DNA from: Aliiroseovarius sp965367685
GTDB lineage: Bacteria; Pseudomonadota; Alphaproteobacteria; Rhodobacterales; Rhodobacteraceae
Length of the DNA stretch: 64,000 nucleotides
NCBI GenBank assembly: GCA_965367685.1
Contig: CBDUJY010000004.1
Location: 154,150 to 218,149 of the forward strand
Reading direction: 5' to 3'
A program made the position numbers and the translations under genes. The notes under the pieces were generated by a model that saw only the letters and a list, made by a program, of their open reading frames with translations, ran no database searches and was not told the origin of the DNA. This document shows positions 43,884 to 53,158 of the stretch, piece by piece. Numbering within the stretch: the stretch's first letter is position 1; each line of letters starts with the position of its first letter.

Positions 43884-44594
43884 ATGCGCCCTTCAAATCG
43901 AAACTTAGATGAAATGCGCCCGATTTCAATCGAAACCGGGGTCACAAAGCACGCAGAAGGGTCCTGCATGATCAAAGTGGGCGACACCCACGTGTTGTGC
44001 ACCGCGTCACTGGAAGAGCGCGTACCGCCGTTTTTGCGCAATTCGGGCAAGGGTTGGGTCACCGCCGAATACGGCATGTTGCCCCGTTCCACCGGGTCGC
44101 GGATGCGTCGTGAGGCCGCCAGCGGCAAGCAACAGGGTCGCACGGTGGAAATCCAACGTCTGATCGGTCGCTCATTGCGGGCTGGCATTGATCTGCAAGG
44201 TCTGGGCGAACGTCAGATCACCGTCGATTGCGATGTGATCCAAGCGGATGGTGGTACGCGTTGTGCGTCCATCACCGGGGGCTGGATTGCCCTTCGCTTG
44301 GCGGTGAACAAGCTGCTCAAGGCCGGTGACATCACCACCGATCCCCTGTCGGCACCTGTGTCTGCGGTGTCCTGTGGCATCTACGCCGGTCAGCCGGTTC
44401 TGGACCTTGATTACCCCGAAGATTCCGAGGCTGGCGTTGATGGAAACTTTGTCATGTGCGGCGCAAAACTGATCGAAGTTCAGATGTCTGCCGAAGGATC
44501 CACCTTTAACCGTGACCAAATGAACCAACTGATGGATCTGGCGGAAAAAGGTGGCGCAGAATTGGCTGCCGCGGCGATTGAGGCCACATCTTGA
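43884..44594 (+). CDS. rph: Ribonuclease PH
   Basis: A 236-residue phosphorolytic 3'-5' exoribonuclease that trims tRNA 3' ends. The conserved GWVTAEYGMLPRSTGSR and RSLRAGIDLQGLGERQITVD segments carry the arginine and aspartate residues of the phosphate site. The length is normal. The ATG at 43884 follows AGAGGT. Its TGA overlaps the TTG start of rdgB as TTGA, so translation is probably coupled. The cluster rph-rdgB-hemW is common in this group. Confidence 0.96.
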   Translation: MRPSNRNLDEMRPISIETGVTKHAEGSCMIKVGDTHVLCTASLEERVPPFLRNSGKGWVTAEYGMLPRSTGSRMRREAASGKQQGRTVEIQRLIGRSLRAGIDLQGLGERQITVDCDVIQADGGTRCASITGGWIALRLAVNKLLKAGDITTDPLSAPVSAVSCGIYAGQPVLDLDYPEDSEAGVDGNFVMCGAKLIEVQMSAEGSTFNRDQMNQLMDLAEKGGAELAAAAIEATS

Positions 44595-45202
44595 CCCGCA
44601 AATTTACGGAAGACAAACTTCTGTTCGCGACACATAACGCAGGAAAGCTGGACGAGATGGCCGCCATGTTGCGGCCACTTGGCATCACCTGTGTTGGCGC
44701 CGCGGAAATGAACCTGCCTGAACCAGAAGAAACCGAAACGACCTTTGTTGGCAATGCCCGTATCAAGGCACATGCCGCCGCAAAAGCCACTGGTTTGATT
44801 GCACTTTCTGACGATAGCGGGATCGAGGTTGACGGGCTGAATGGCGCCCCCGGCGTCTATACAGCCGATTGGGCCGAAACCCCAAATGGCCGTGATTTTG
44901 AAATGGCGATGACCCGCACCTGGGACGCGCTTGAGGCGGCCAACGCGCCCTACCCACGCAGCGCACGATTTTGTTCCACCCTTGTCATGGCATGGCCAGA
45001 TGGGCACGACGAAATCTTTTCCGGCACGGTTGAGGGCGAAGTTGTCTGGCCGATGCGCGGCGCACAAGGCCACGGATATGACCCGATGTTTGTGCCCTCG
45101 GGCTATGATATTACCTTTGCAGAAATGGATGCTGATCACAAAAACAGGATCAGCCACCGTGCGGATGCATTTGAGAAGCTGCTGAAAATCTTCGAGAAAT
45201 AG
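44591..45202 (+). CDS. rdgB: XTP/dITP diphosphohydrolase (non-canonical purine NTPase)
   Basis: A 203-residue Ham1/RdgB-family enzyme that removes dITP, XTP and dXTP from the nucleotide pool. The hallmark FATHNAGKLDEM at the N-terminus is followed by ALSDDSGIEVDGLNGAPGVY and the C-terminal SHRADAFEKL. The start is TTG 44591, overlapping the rph stop; no better ATG is available, because the first family motif begins only a few residues later. One base separates it from hemW. Confidence 0.95.
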   Translation: MTRKFTEDKLLFATHNAGKLDEMAAMLRPLGITCVGAAEMNLPEPEETETTFVGNARIKAHAAAKATGLIALSDDSGIEVDGLNGAPGVYTADWAETPNGRDFEMAMTRTWDALEAANAPYPRSARFCSTLVMAWPDGHDEIFSGTVEGEVVWPMRGAQGHGYDPMFVPSGYDITFAEMDADHKNRISHRADAFEKLLKIFEK

Positions 45203-45203
45203 C

Positions 45204-46358
45204 ATGGAAAATTGGCAAACGGCTGGGTTTGGACTTTACGTACACTGGCCGTTTTGCGCCGCGAAATGCCCTTATTGCGATTTCAACAGCCATGTTTCCG
45301 CGTCCATTGACCAAGACGCATGGTTGACCGCCTACCTAAAAGAACTGGACCGATATGGCGCCGACACGCCGGGCCGGGTGCTGACCTCGATCTATTTCGG
45401 CGGCGGCACGCCCAGCTTGATGGCCCCCGCCACGGTGGCCGCGATCATTAACCGGGCCGCGGCCCTTTGGTCCTTTTCCAACGACATTGAAATCACGCTG
45501 GAAGCCAACCCAACCTCAATCGAATCCGGAAATTTTCGCGGTTATCGTGATGCCGGCGTTGACCGCGTGTCGATGGGCTTTCAGGCGCTAAATGACGCAG
45601 ACCTGAAACGGCTTGGCCGGATGCATTCCGTTGACGAAGGTCTGCGCGCGCTGGATATCGCCCGCACCCATTTCAACCGCTTTAGTTTTGATTTGATCTA
45701 TGCCCGCCAAGATCAGACCCTTACCGCGTGGCAATCCGAACTGGACCGCGCCTTGTCGATGGCCCCCGATCACCTGTCGCTTTACCAGCTGACGATTGAA
45801 CCCGGCACCGCCTTTGGCGCGCGATTTGAGGCGGGCAAGCTTGCGGGTCTTCCAGAAGAGGATTTGGCGGTCGACATGTTTTTCCACACTCAGGACGCAA
45901 CCAAGGCTGCGGGCCTTCCAGCCTATGAGATTTCCAATCACGCGCGTGCCGGTGAGGAAAGTCGCCACAACCTGATCTATTGGCGATCCGGAGATTGGAT
46001 CGGTGTTGGGCCGGGCGCACATGGGCGACTGACCATGGACGGGAACAGATGGGCAACACAAACCCCTCTCTCGCCGAGCAAATGGTTGGCGGACGCCTTG
46101 GGGGACGATGACAAGCGCGAGAGAGCGTTGGTGCCCCTGCCTGAGCAGGTAACAGAATACCTTTTGATGGGGTTAAGAACGGTTGAGGGGGTTGATCTTG
46201 AAAGGCTGGATTCACAGTTTTCAACCACGCTAAATAGTAACAAAATCAAAGAGTTAAAAGATTTATCTTTAATTTCTGTCGACCAAAATACACTTCGGGC
46301 GACCGATCAAGGCCGCCCGGTGTTGAATGGAATTCTTCGCGAAATTTTACCGGACTAA
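45204..46358 (+). CDS. hemW: Radical SAM haem chaperone HemW
   Basis: A 384-residue radical SAM protein with the iron-sulfur motif FCAAKCPYCDF (C18, C22, C25), SAM-binding YFGGGTPSL near residue 73, and the HemN-like C-terminal domain. It was long annotated as oxygen-independent coproporphyrinogen oxidase, but lacks the extra cysteine of HemN and instead binds haem for delivery to acceptors. The last 50 codons are strikingly AT-rich (about 46190-46345) compared with the rest of the gene. It is convergent with parB at 7 bases. Confidence 0.9.
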   Translation: MENWQTAGFGLYVHWPFCAAKCPYCDFNSHVSASIDQDAWLTAYLKELDRYGADTPGRVLTSIYFGGGTPSLMAPATVAAIINRAAALWSFSNDIEITLEANPTSIESGNFRGYRDAGVDRVSMGFQALNDADLKRLGRMHSVDEGLRALDIARTHFNRFSFDLIYARQDQTLTAWQSELDRALSMAPDHLSLYQLTIEPGTAFGARFEAGKLAGLPEEDLAVDMFFHTQDATKAAGLPAYEISNHARAGEESRHNLIYWRSGDWIGVGPGAHGRLTMDGNRWATQTPLSPSKWLADALGDDDKRERALVPLPEQVTEYLLMGLRTVEGVDLERLDSQFSTTLNSNKIKELKDLSLISVDQNTLRATDQGRPVLNGILREILPD

Positions 46359-46365
46359 TTTGGCG

Positions 46366-47253
46366 TTAAACGGCCAAAATTCCGCAGAGATCATCAAGCT
46401 CATCCAGATTCTTGTATTGAATGGTAATGGCGCCGCCTTCAGTTCCCGGTTTGTGATCAATCGACACTTTCATGCCCAAAGTCGCCGTCAGATCCCCTTC
46501 CAGCGCCTTTGTGTCCGCGTCTTTTTCCGCTTTCGCTTTGGGCGCGGGCTTCGGGATGTCAACTGGCTTCTTCGCCAAACGCTCCGCCTCGCGAACCGAC
46601 AGACCCTTGGCGATGATTTGCTTGGCAAGCTCAACCGGGTTCTCAGCGGTGACCAAAGTTCGGGCGTGACCGGCGGTCAGCTTACCGTCACGGACAAATT
46701 CCTGCACATCATCTGGCAAGTTTAAAAGACGCAGAAGGTTGGCGATATGTGAACGGCTTTTTCCAAGTGCTTCGGAAACTTTTTCCTGTGTATGACCAAA
46801 GCGGCTCATCAAATCGCGGTAGCCGGCAGCCTCTTCAATGGCGTTTAGATCCGCACGCTGGATGTTTTCGATGATCGCAACTTCGAGCGTTTCAGTGTCG
46901 GAATAGTTCCGAACAATCACGGGGACTTCGTGCAATTGCGCCATCTGCGACGCGCGCCAACGACGTTCGCCCGCGACAATTTCAAACGTGCCATCCCCAC
47001 TGGGATCCGGGCGCACAATCAGCGGCTGAATGACGCCCTTTTCTTTGATCGAGGCAGACAGATCATCCAATTGCTCGGGCGTGAACCTACGCCGAGGCTG
47101 TTCCGGATTTGGATGCAGCTTTTCAATCGGCATCATTTGGTCCGCTTTTCGCGGCTCTGTCGGTTGACTTGCGACCACAGGATCCGGCGTTACATCCGCC
47201 ATCAATGCGGAAAGACCGCGCCCCAACCCCCGGTTTTTAGGTTTATTCGCCAT
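46366..47253 (-). CDS. parB: Chromosome partitioning protein ParB
   Basis: A 295-residue CTP-dependent DNA clamp. The N-terminal nuclease-like CTP domain contains LSASIKEKGVIQPLIVRP and GERRWRASQMA. The helix-turn-helix is in KVSEALGKSRSHIANLLRLL, which reads parS. A linker leads to a C-terminal dimerisation domain. It loads at parS and spreads to recruit SMC and ParA. Two exact parS palindromes lie 1.4 and 3.3 kb away at 48617-48632 and 50530-50545. It follows parA by 9 bases. Confidence 0.97.
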   Translation of the reverse strand: MANKPKNRGLGRGLSALMADVTPDPVVASQPTEPRKADQMMPIEKLHPNPEQPRRRFTPEQLDDLSASIKEKGVIQPLIVRPDPSGDGTFEIVAGERRWRASQMAQLHEVPVIVRNYSDTETLEVAIIENIQRADLNAIEEAAGYRDLMSRFGHTQEKVSEALGKSRSHIANLLRLLNLPDDVQEFVRDGKLTAGHARTLVTAENPVELAKQIIAKGLSVREAERLAKKPVDIPKPAPKAKAEKDADTKALEGDLTATLGMKVSIDHKPGTEGGAITIQYKNLDELDDLCGILAV

Positions 47254-47262
47254 GATTGCTTC

Positions 47263-48051
47263 CTATTTTCTGCCGTCGAGTTCATTTGCCAGATCGCGAT
47301 ACGCTTGGCTGCCCTTGGATTGTGGGTCGTAAGCCAAAACCGGAAGCGCAAAAGATGGCGCCTCGCTGACGCGCACATTCCGCGGAATGACCGTTTCAAA
47401 CACCAAATCCCCCAAATTGCCCCGCGCGTCCGCCTCAACCTGCCGCGATAGGTTGTTCCGGGCATCATACATGGTCAGGACGATGCCTTCGATGCGCAAA
47501 TTTTCATTGGCGGTTTGCCGCACTTCACGAATGCTGAGCATCAATTGTGACAGGCCTTCAAGCGCAAAAAACTCGCTTTGAAGTGGGACAAGAACGCTGT
47601 CAGCCGCAACCATCGCATTTACCGTCAAAAGGTTCAAAGAGGGCGGACAATCAATCAGGATATAGTCAAACGACCCCATCCCTTCGCCATGCACAGCGTC
47701 ATGCAACAGGTGGCTGCGCTTTTCGTTTGAAACCAATTCAATGTCAGCAGACGACAAATCTGTTGTCGCGGGGGCAATCCAAAGCCCATCAATTGCCGTT
47801 TCCACAACAACGTCAGGCAATGGTGCCTCTTCGATCAGTAGGTCATATGTAGTAAGGCCACGGTCAGCGGCATCAATACCTAGTCCTGTGGACGCGTTCC
47901 CTTGCGGGTCAAGGTCGATCAAAAGGACATTCCGACCCTTTTCCGCCAGCGCTGCGCCAAGGTTTATTGTTGTAGTGGTTTTCCCAACTCCGCCTTTTTG
48001 GTTGGTAATCGCAATAATCTTGGGCCCGTGCGGGCGCGTTTTATCAAGCAC
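47263..48051 (-). CDS. parA: Chromosome partitioning ATPase ParA
   Basis: A 262-residue deviant-Walker ATPase. KGGVGKTTTTINLGAALAEK is near the N-terminus, with LIDLDPQGNASTG and DYILIDCPPSLNLLT as the other nucleotide motifs. It forms gradients on the nucleoid that pull ParB-parS complexes to the new pole. I start at GTG 48051, with GGAG ten bases upstream; this overlaps the rsmG stop by 8 bases. The frame to 48147 would bury most of the rsmG 3' end. It lies in the order rsmG-parA-parB. Confidence 0.96.
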   Translation of the reverse strand: MLDKTRPHGPKIIAITNQKGGVGKTTTTINLGAALAEKGRNVLLIDLDPQGNASTGLGIDAADRGLTTYDLLIEEAPLPDVVVETAIDGLWIAPATTDLSSADIELVSNEKRSHLLHDAVHGEGMGSFDYILIDCPPSLNLLTVNAMVAADSVLVPLQSEFFALEGLSQLMLSIREVRQTANENLRIEGIVLTMYDARNNLSRQVEADARGNLGDLVFETVIPRNVRVSEAPSFALPVLAYDPQSKGSQAYRDLANELDGRK

Positions 48052-48667
48052 GTTTGATGGCTCCGAGTTTAAGTATGACCGCATCAGGATTTGTGACGCT
48101 TGGCAATTTCTCAAGATCAAATCGCCATGTTTTAAGGGCTTCGTCAACCTCTTCCTGATGCTTTGCCCCTTTCAGGAACAGGCAGGTGCCATCAGGTGAC
48201 AGATGACGCTCGGAAAACTCTAGCAACTTAGTCAGGGACGCCAAAGCGCGTGCTGAAAACACATCAGCAGATTGTGGGGGTGCTTTCTCAATCCGTTCGC
48301 TAAGTACCGCTGCCTTTACACCCGTTTCGCGCAGCACCGTGCGCAAAAATGTTGCCTTACGCACATCGCTTTCAATGCAAGTAACCTTGAGGGCTGGATT
48401 TTTCTCAGCAGCAAGAAGCGCAACAACCACGCCCGGAAAGCCGCCACCTGTGCCAACATCACACCAAGACTGCGCACCCTTTGGTGAAAGACTAAATATC
48501 TGCGCAGAATCAAGCATATGGCGATCCCATAGCGTGTCAATTGTGGAAGGCGCTACCAAATTAATGGCTGGATTCCATTTCTTTAACAGCTCTGCATATA
48601 TCGTTAGCCGGTCGAGTGTTTCACGTGAAACATCCACATTCGCCTTAAAAACCTCAATCTCACTCAC
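48044..48667 (-). CDS. rsmG: 16S rRNA (guanine527-N7)-methyltransferase RsmG
   Basis: A 207-residue SAM-dependent methyltransferase (GidB) that modifies G527 of 16S rRNA; its loss gives low-level streptomycin resistance. The SAM loop is CDVGTGGGFPGVVVALLAA near residue 67, and SARALASLTKLLEF follows. The start is GTG 48667, one base beyond the mnmG stop. A perfect parS site lies inside the coding region at 48617-48632 and contributes the VSRETLD segment near residue 13. Confidence 0.95.
   Translation of the reverse strand: MSEIEVFKANVDVSRETLDRLTIYAELLKKWNPAINLVAPSTIDTLWDRHMLDSAQIFSLSPKGAQSWCDVGTGGGFPGVVVALLAAEKNPALKVTCIESDVRKATFLRTVLRETGVKAAVLSERIEKAPPQSADVFSARALASLTKLLEFSERHLSPDGTCLFLKGAKHQEEVDEALKTWRFDLEKLPSVTNPDAVILKLGAIKRA
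48617..48632. other. parS: parS centromere site inside rsmG
   Basis: The 16-base palindrome TGTTTCACGTGAAACA matches the conserved bacterial ParB-binding site exactly. It lies in the first fifth of rsmG, 0.6 kb from parA, and about 5 kb from the oriC candidate. Confidence 0.95.
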
Positions 48668-48668
48668 G

Positions 48669-50537
48669 CTATGCTCGCTTTTTTTGATTGCTCTTACGAA
48701 GTTTTGCCAAGATTAGCGTCAATGCCGCAGGGGTAATCCCTTCGACACGACCAGCTTGTGCCAGATTTCTAGGACGAGCCGCCGTCAGTTTGGCTGAAAG
48801 CTCATTTGAAAGTCCCTCAAGCCCAATATAATCGAAATCTGTTGGGATCTCTTGGTTTTCATCTCGCTTAATCGCCTCAACGTCTTTGGCCTGACGATCA
48901 ATATAGTTTGAATACAGCGCATCCTTTTCAAGCTGCTCCCTAACAGAAGGATCGACGCTCGAAAAACTCTCTTCCAAACCCAGAAGATCCAAAAATCCAA
49001 TATTTGGGAAAGACAACAGGCTAAATCCTGATCGCTTTGTCCCATCTTTGCGAACAGAGATGCCAGCGGGTTCAAGCTCCTGTGGTGTAAAAAGCCTAGC
49101 TTTTAAGATTTCTGCGCCGCGTGCCAATGCGTCACTCTTCTGGCTAAAAGCGCATTTTCGTTGCTCGCCAACGCAACCGATTTCCAACCCCAACGGGGTC
49201 AATCGTTGATCAGCATTGTCAGCCCTAAGCGACAGACGAAACTCTGCACGGGACGTAAACATACGGTAAGGCTCTGACACCCCGCGTGTGATCAAGTCGT
49301 CGATCATCACACCGATATAGGAATTTGAGCGGGAAAAGATGATTTTTTCTCGCCCCAGTGCCTCAGCCGCCGCGTTTAGGCCCGCAACCAAACCCTGGGC
49401 GGCCGCCTCTTCATAACCCGTGGTGCCGTTGATCTGTCCCGCCAAATACAGGCCAGGCACATCGCGCAACTTTAGTGTTTCGGTAAGGGCGCGCGGATCG
49501 ACGTAGTCATATTCAATCGCGTATCCGGGTTGTAAGATTACAGCTTGCTCCAACCCGAAGATCGAGCGCACGTAATCTTCTTGGACTTCAACCGGTAACG
49601 ACGTGCTAATGCCGTTTGGATAAACCGTGTGGTCATCAAGCCCCTCTGGTTCAAGGAAAATCTGATGAGAATCCTTATCCGCAAACCGAACGATTTTATC
49701 CTCGATAGAGGGGCAATAGCGTGGGCCGACACCGTCGATATGACCACCGTACATAGCAGAACGATCAAGATTTTTCCGAATGATGTCATGCGTTTTGGTG
49801 TTGGTGTGTGTGATTCCGCATGAGATTTGACGCGCAATTGGCTTTTCATTCATGAACGAAAAGACCGTGGGATCCTCATCTCCGGGCTGGGCATCCAACT
49901 TATCCCACTGGATAGTCCGTCCATCTAGGCGCGGCGGCGTACCAGTTTTAAGCCGACCCAGCGGCAAATTAAACTCGTCAATCCGTTCAGCAAGCTTAAT
50001 CGACGGGCGGTCACCCATTCGCCCACCCTGTTTCTGCACATCCCCGATATGGATAATCCCGCGCAGAAAAGTACCTGTTGTCAAAATCACAGAATTTGCG
50101 GTGATTTCAGAACCATCACCCAGGACCACGCCGGACACGCGGCTTGACACCATCATCAAATCGCTCACCTCGCCTTCAACTAAGGTGAGATTGGTGATCC
50201 CGTTGATTTCTTTTTGCATCGCCTGCCGGTACAGCTTTCGGTCGGCCTGTGCGCGCGGCCCTTGCACCGCTGGCCCTTTTCGGCGATTTAGCAAGCGGTA
50301 CTGAATCCCGGCCTGGTCAGCAACACGCCCCATCAGCCCGTCCAAAGCGTCAATTTCGCGGACAAGATGCCCTTTTCCAAGCCCACCAATTGCGGGATTA
50401 CAGGACATCACCCCAAGATCTTCGCGGCGCAATGTGACCAGAGCGGTTTTTGCACCCATACGCGCAGAGGCGGCGGCGGCATCTGCACCAGCGTGCCCAC
50501 CCCCAACGACGATGACATCAAAGCTTGAATGTTTCAC
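48669..50537 (-). CDS. mnmG: tRNA uridine-5-carboxymethylaminomethyl modification enzyme MnmG
   Basis: A 622-residue FAD enzyme (GidA) that, with MnmE, adds cmnm5 to U34 of tRNAs reading split codon boxes. The FAD loop is VVGGGHAGADAAAASARMG near the start, and the conserved SCNPAIGGLGKGHLVREID follows. I prefer GTG 50537, which has AAGGA eight bases upstream. GTG 50546 (giving the common FHVKH opening) is an alternative with no spacing, and TTG 50555 is weak. The start region coincides with a parS palindrome. mnmE lies upstream. Confidence 0.95.
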   Translation of the reverse strand: MKHSSFDVIVVGGGHAGADAAAASARMGAKTALVTLRREDLGVMSCNPAIGGLGKGHLVREIDALDGLMGRVADQAGIQYRLLNRRKGPAVQGPRAQADRKLYRQAMQKEINGITNLTLVEGEVSDLMMVSSRVSGVVLGDGSEITANSVILTTGTFLRGIIHIGDVQKQGGRMGDRPSIKLAERIDEFNLPLGRLKTGTPPRLDGRTIQWDKLDAQPGDEDPTVFSFMNEKPIARQISCGITHTNTKTHDIIRKNLDRSAMYGGHIDGVGPRYCPSIEDKIVRFADKDSHQIFLEPEGLDDHTVYPNGISTSLPVEVQEDYVRSIFGLEQAVILQPGYAIEYDYVDPRALTETLKLRDVPGLYLAGQINGTTGYEEAAAQGLVAGLNAAAEALGREKIIFSRSNSYIGVMIDDLITRGVSEPYRMFTSRAEFRLSLRADNADQRLTPLGLEIGCVGEQRKCAFSQKSDALARGAEILKARLFTPQELEPAGISVRKDGTKRSGFSLLSFPNIGFLDLLGLEESFSSVDPSVREQLEKDALYSNYIDRQAKDVEAIKRDENQEIPTDFDYIGLEGLSNELSAKLTAARPRNLAQAGRVEGITPAALTLILAKLRKSNQKKRA

Positions 50538-50545
50538 GTGAAACA
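50530..50545. other. parS: parS centromere site at the mnmG start
   Basis: A second exact copy of TGTTTCACGTGAAACA, straddling the start codon of mnmG (GTG at 50535-50537 on the - strand lies within the site). It is about 1.9 kb from the rsmG copy and about 3.3 kb from the oriC candidate. Confidence 0.95.
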
Positions 50546-50569
50546 CTCCTTCCAAACGAAAAGACAGGG

Positions 50570-51859
50570 TTATTTCCCAAGACAGAAACTTGAAAAAATC
50601 TCATCCAAGATCATTTCAACATCAATACGGCCAACAAGCGAATCCAAGGCGCGGATTGCTGTTCGCAACTCTTCCGCCGCCAACTCTGCGCGATCTTCGC
50701 CGAACTGTACCTCAACTTGCGCCCGATCCAAAGCATCCAAAGCACGGGACATTTCTTGGCGGTGACGTTCACGGGTGGCAATTCCAACAGACTGAACACG
50801 ATCTTCAAGGGTTTCAGTAATTTGACCAATCAGTTGATCGACCCCCTCGCCCGTTTTCCCGGACAAGCGAAAGCCCGCCCCTTTGGATAAATCAGACTTC
50901 CCAACCGCAACAATGTCATCTGCAGATGGTGAAAAAGGAGGTTTATCATCCTCTGATTCTAACAGAAATATCCGCAAGTCGGCCGCATTTGCACGATCGA
51001 GTGCGCGGTCGATTCCGACGCTCTCCACAAAATCTGTGGCTTCACGGATGCCCGCCGTATCGAGCAAGGTGACGGGCAGACCAGCGAGATCCATGCGCAC
51101 TTCGATGACATCGCGGGTGGTGCCTGCAAATTCCGATGTTATGGCGGCATCGCGCCCAGCAAGGGCGTTTAGCAAAGTGGATTTGCCAGCATTCGGCGGG
51201 CCAACGATGGCGATTTCAAACCCGTCGCGAATGCGTTCTGCAATGCGCGTTCCGGCGACTTCTTTGGACAGTGTGGTGATCACACCTTCCATCAGCGCGC
51301 CGACCTCTGGGGACACATCCACCGGAACCTCTTCGTCTGCGAAGTCGATGGTGGCTTCTAACAAAGCCGCGGCGCGGATCAGATCACGTCGCCAACCCTC
51401 GGCAACCTTACCCAAAGCGCCTGAAAGCACGCGGAGCGCTTGTTTGCGTTGTGCTTCAGTTTCAGCGTCCAAAAGATCCGCCAAACCTTCGACTTGGGCT
51501 AGGTCCATACGCTCGTTCTCAAGCGCGCGGCGGGTAAACTCCCCTGGGTCTGCCATCCGCAGATTTTCGATTTTCCCAAGCTCTTCCAACACGGCGCGAA
51601 CCACGGCGGTTGAACCGTGCAATTGCAGTTCAACAACTTGCTCGCCCGTAAAGCTGGCCTTGTCTTCAAAAGTCAAAACAAGCGCTTCGTCGAGGAAAGT
51701 GCCATCAATCGCAAAAAGACGGCGCAGCCCTGCTTTGCGTGGCGCAGGCAGTTTGCCCGCCAATGCAGTGGCCGCCTGAAATGCTTGTGGCCCGGAAATC
51801 CGGACCACAGCCACGCCCGCTTTGCCGCGGGCAGATGCAAGTGCAAAGATCGTATTCAT
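50570..51859 (-). CDS. mnmE: tRNA modification GTPase MnmE
   Basis: A 429-residue protein. The N-terminal tetrahydrofolate-binding domain starts with MNTIFALASARGKAGVAVVR. A helical domain follows, then an inserted G domain: G1 GPPNAGKSTLLNALAG, switch SEFAGTTRDV, DTAGIRE and VGKSDLS. The C-terminal FCLGK supplies the catalytic cysteine of the family's CxGK motif. It works with MnmG on tRNA U34. It is 32 bases upstream of mnmG and 27 bases downstream of rho. Confidence 0.96.
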   Translation of the reverse strand: MNTIFALASARGKAGVAVVRISGPQAFQAATALAGKLPAPRKAGLRRLFAIDGTFLDEALVLTFEDKASFTGEQVVELQLHGSTAVVRAVLEELGKIENLRMADPGEFTRRALENERMDLAQVEGLADLLDAETEAQRKQALRVLSGALGKVAEGWRRDLIRAAALLEATIDFADEEVPVDVSPEVGALMEGVITTLSKEVAGTRIAERIRDGFEIAIVGPPNAGKSTLLNALAGRDAAITSEFAGTTRDVIEVRMDLAGLPVTLLDTAGIREATDFVESVGIDRALDRANAADLRIFLLESEDDKPPFSPSADDIVAVGKSDLSKGAGFRLSGKTGEGVDQLIGQITETLEDRVQSVGIATRERHRQEMSRALDALDRAQVEVQFGEDRAELAAEELRTAIRALDSLVGRIDVEMILDEIFSSFCLGK

Positions 51860-51886
51860 ATCTAAGCCATTGTTTTAAAACAGAAG

Positions 51887-53158
51887 TTACGTATTCATCG
51901 AGTCAAAGAACTCGCCGTTTGACTTGGTCTGTTTCAGTTTCGAAATCAAGAATTCAACAGCATCTGTTGTGCCCATTGGGTTCAAAATCCGGCGCAGAAC
52001 ATATGTTTTCTGCAGGTCTTTTGAATCCACCAACAGCTCTTCTTTCCGGGTGCCGGATTTGAGGATGTCGATGGCTGGGAAGACGCGTTTGTCAGCAACT
52101 TTACGGTCCAAAACGATTTCCGAGTTACCAGTCCCTTTGAATTCTTCAAAGATCACCTCGTCCATCCGCGAACCGGTGTCGATCAGCGCGGTTGAGATGA
52201 TGGTCAGCGACCCCCCCTCTTCGATGTTCCGTGCGGCCCCAAAGAAGCGCTTGGGACGCTGAAGCGCGTTTGCGTCGACACCACCGGTCAGAACCTTACC
52301 GGACGACGGCACAGTGGTGTTAAACGCGCGGCCAAGGCGGGTGATGCTGTCAAGCAGGATCACAACGTCGCGTTTGTGTTCTACAAGGCGCTTGGCCTTT
52401 TCAATCACCATTTCTGACACCGCAACGTGGCGTGTGGCGGGTTCATCAAAAGTCGACGACACAACTTCGCCTTTCACGGACCGCTGCATGTCTGTCACCT
52501 CTTCAGGGCGCTCATCAATCAAGAGCACAATCAGGTAACATTCTGGGTGGTTTTGCTCGATCGAGTGGGCGATGTTTTGCAACAGAACGGTTTTACCGGT
52601 GCGCGGCGGGGCCACAATCAGCGACCGTTGGCCTTTGCCGATTGGCGCCACAAGATCAATGATCCGGGCGGAGCGGTCTTTGATGGTGGGATCTTCGATC
52701 TCCATCTTCAGACGTTCATCGGGATACAGCGGGGTCAGGTTGTCAAAGGCAACTTTGTGTTTCGCCTTTTCAGGGTCTTCAAAGTTGATCTTTTCAACGA
52801 TGGTGATCGCGAAATAGTTTTCATTGTCGCCGGGCGCCTGAATGATGCCTTCGATGGTGTCGCCGGTGCGCAGCGAATACTGGCGGATCACGTCAGGCGA
52901 GACATAGATGTCGTCGGGACCGGGCAGATAGTTGGCTTCTGGAGCGCGCAGAAAGCCAAAGCCGTCTTGCACAACTTCCAGCACCCCTTCGCCGCCAATC
53001 ACCCATTCTTCATCCGCGCGCTCTTTCAGGATCGAGAACATCATCTCGCCTTTACGCATGGTGGATGCGTTTTCGATCTCAAGCTCTTCGGCCATCGCCA
53101 CAAGGTCTTTGGGGCTGTGGGCTTTCAGCTCGGACAGGTTCAGACGGTTTTCTGACAT
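51887..53158 (-). CDS. rho: Transcription termination factor Rho
   Basis: A 423-residue hexameric RNA helicase. An N-terminal RNA-binding domain (GVLEVVQDGFGFLRAPEANY) precedes the RecA-like motor with Walker A APPRTGKTVLLQNIA, LLIDERPEEVTDM and the R-loop and arginine-finger region near the end. It terminates Rho-dependent transcripts. The ATG at 53158 lies in the leftward-transcribed run from the origin. The 116 bases to hemJ hold no hairpin that I can see. Confidence 0.97.
   Translation of the reverse strand: MSENRLNLSELKAHSPKDLVAMAEELEIENASTMRKGEMMFSILKERADEEWVIGGEGVLEVVQDGFGFLRAPEANYLPGPDDIYVSPDVIRQYSLRTGDTIEGIIQAPGDNENYFAITIVEKINFEDPEKAKHKVAFDNLTPLYPDERLKMEIEDPTIKDRSARIIDLVAPIGKGQRSLIVAPPRTGKTVLLQNIAHSIEQNHPECYLIVLLIDERPEEVTDMQRSVKGEVVSSTFDEPATRHVAVSEMVIEKAKRLVEHKRDVVILLDSITRLGRAFNTTVPSSGKVLTGGVDANALQRPKRFFGAARNIEEGGSLTIISTALIDTGSRMDEVIFEEFKGTGNSEIVLDRKVADKRVFPAIDILKSGTRKEELLVDSKDLQKTYVLRRILNPMGTTDAVEFLISKLKQTKSNGEFFDSMNT

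Noticed and set aside
44480..45205. A 241-codon - strand frame across rph and rdgB
   Set aside because: Both + strand genes have complete family motifs; the antisense frame has none.
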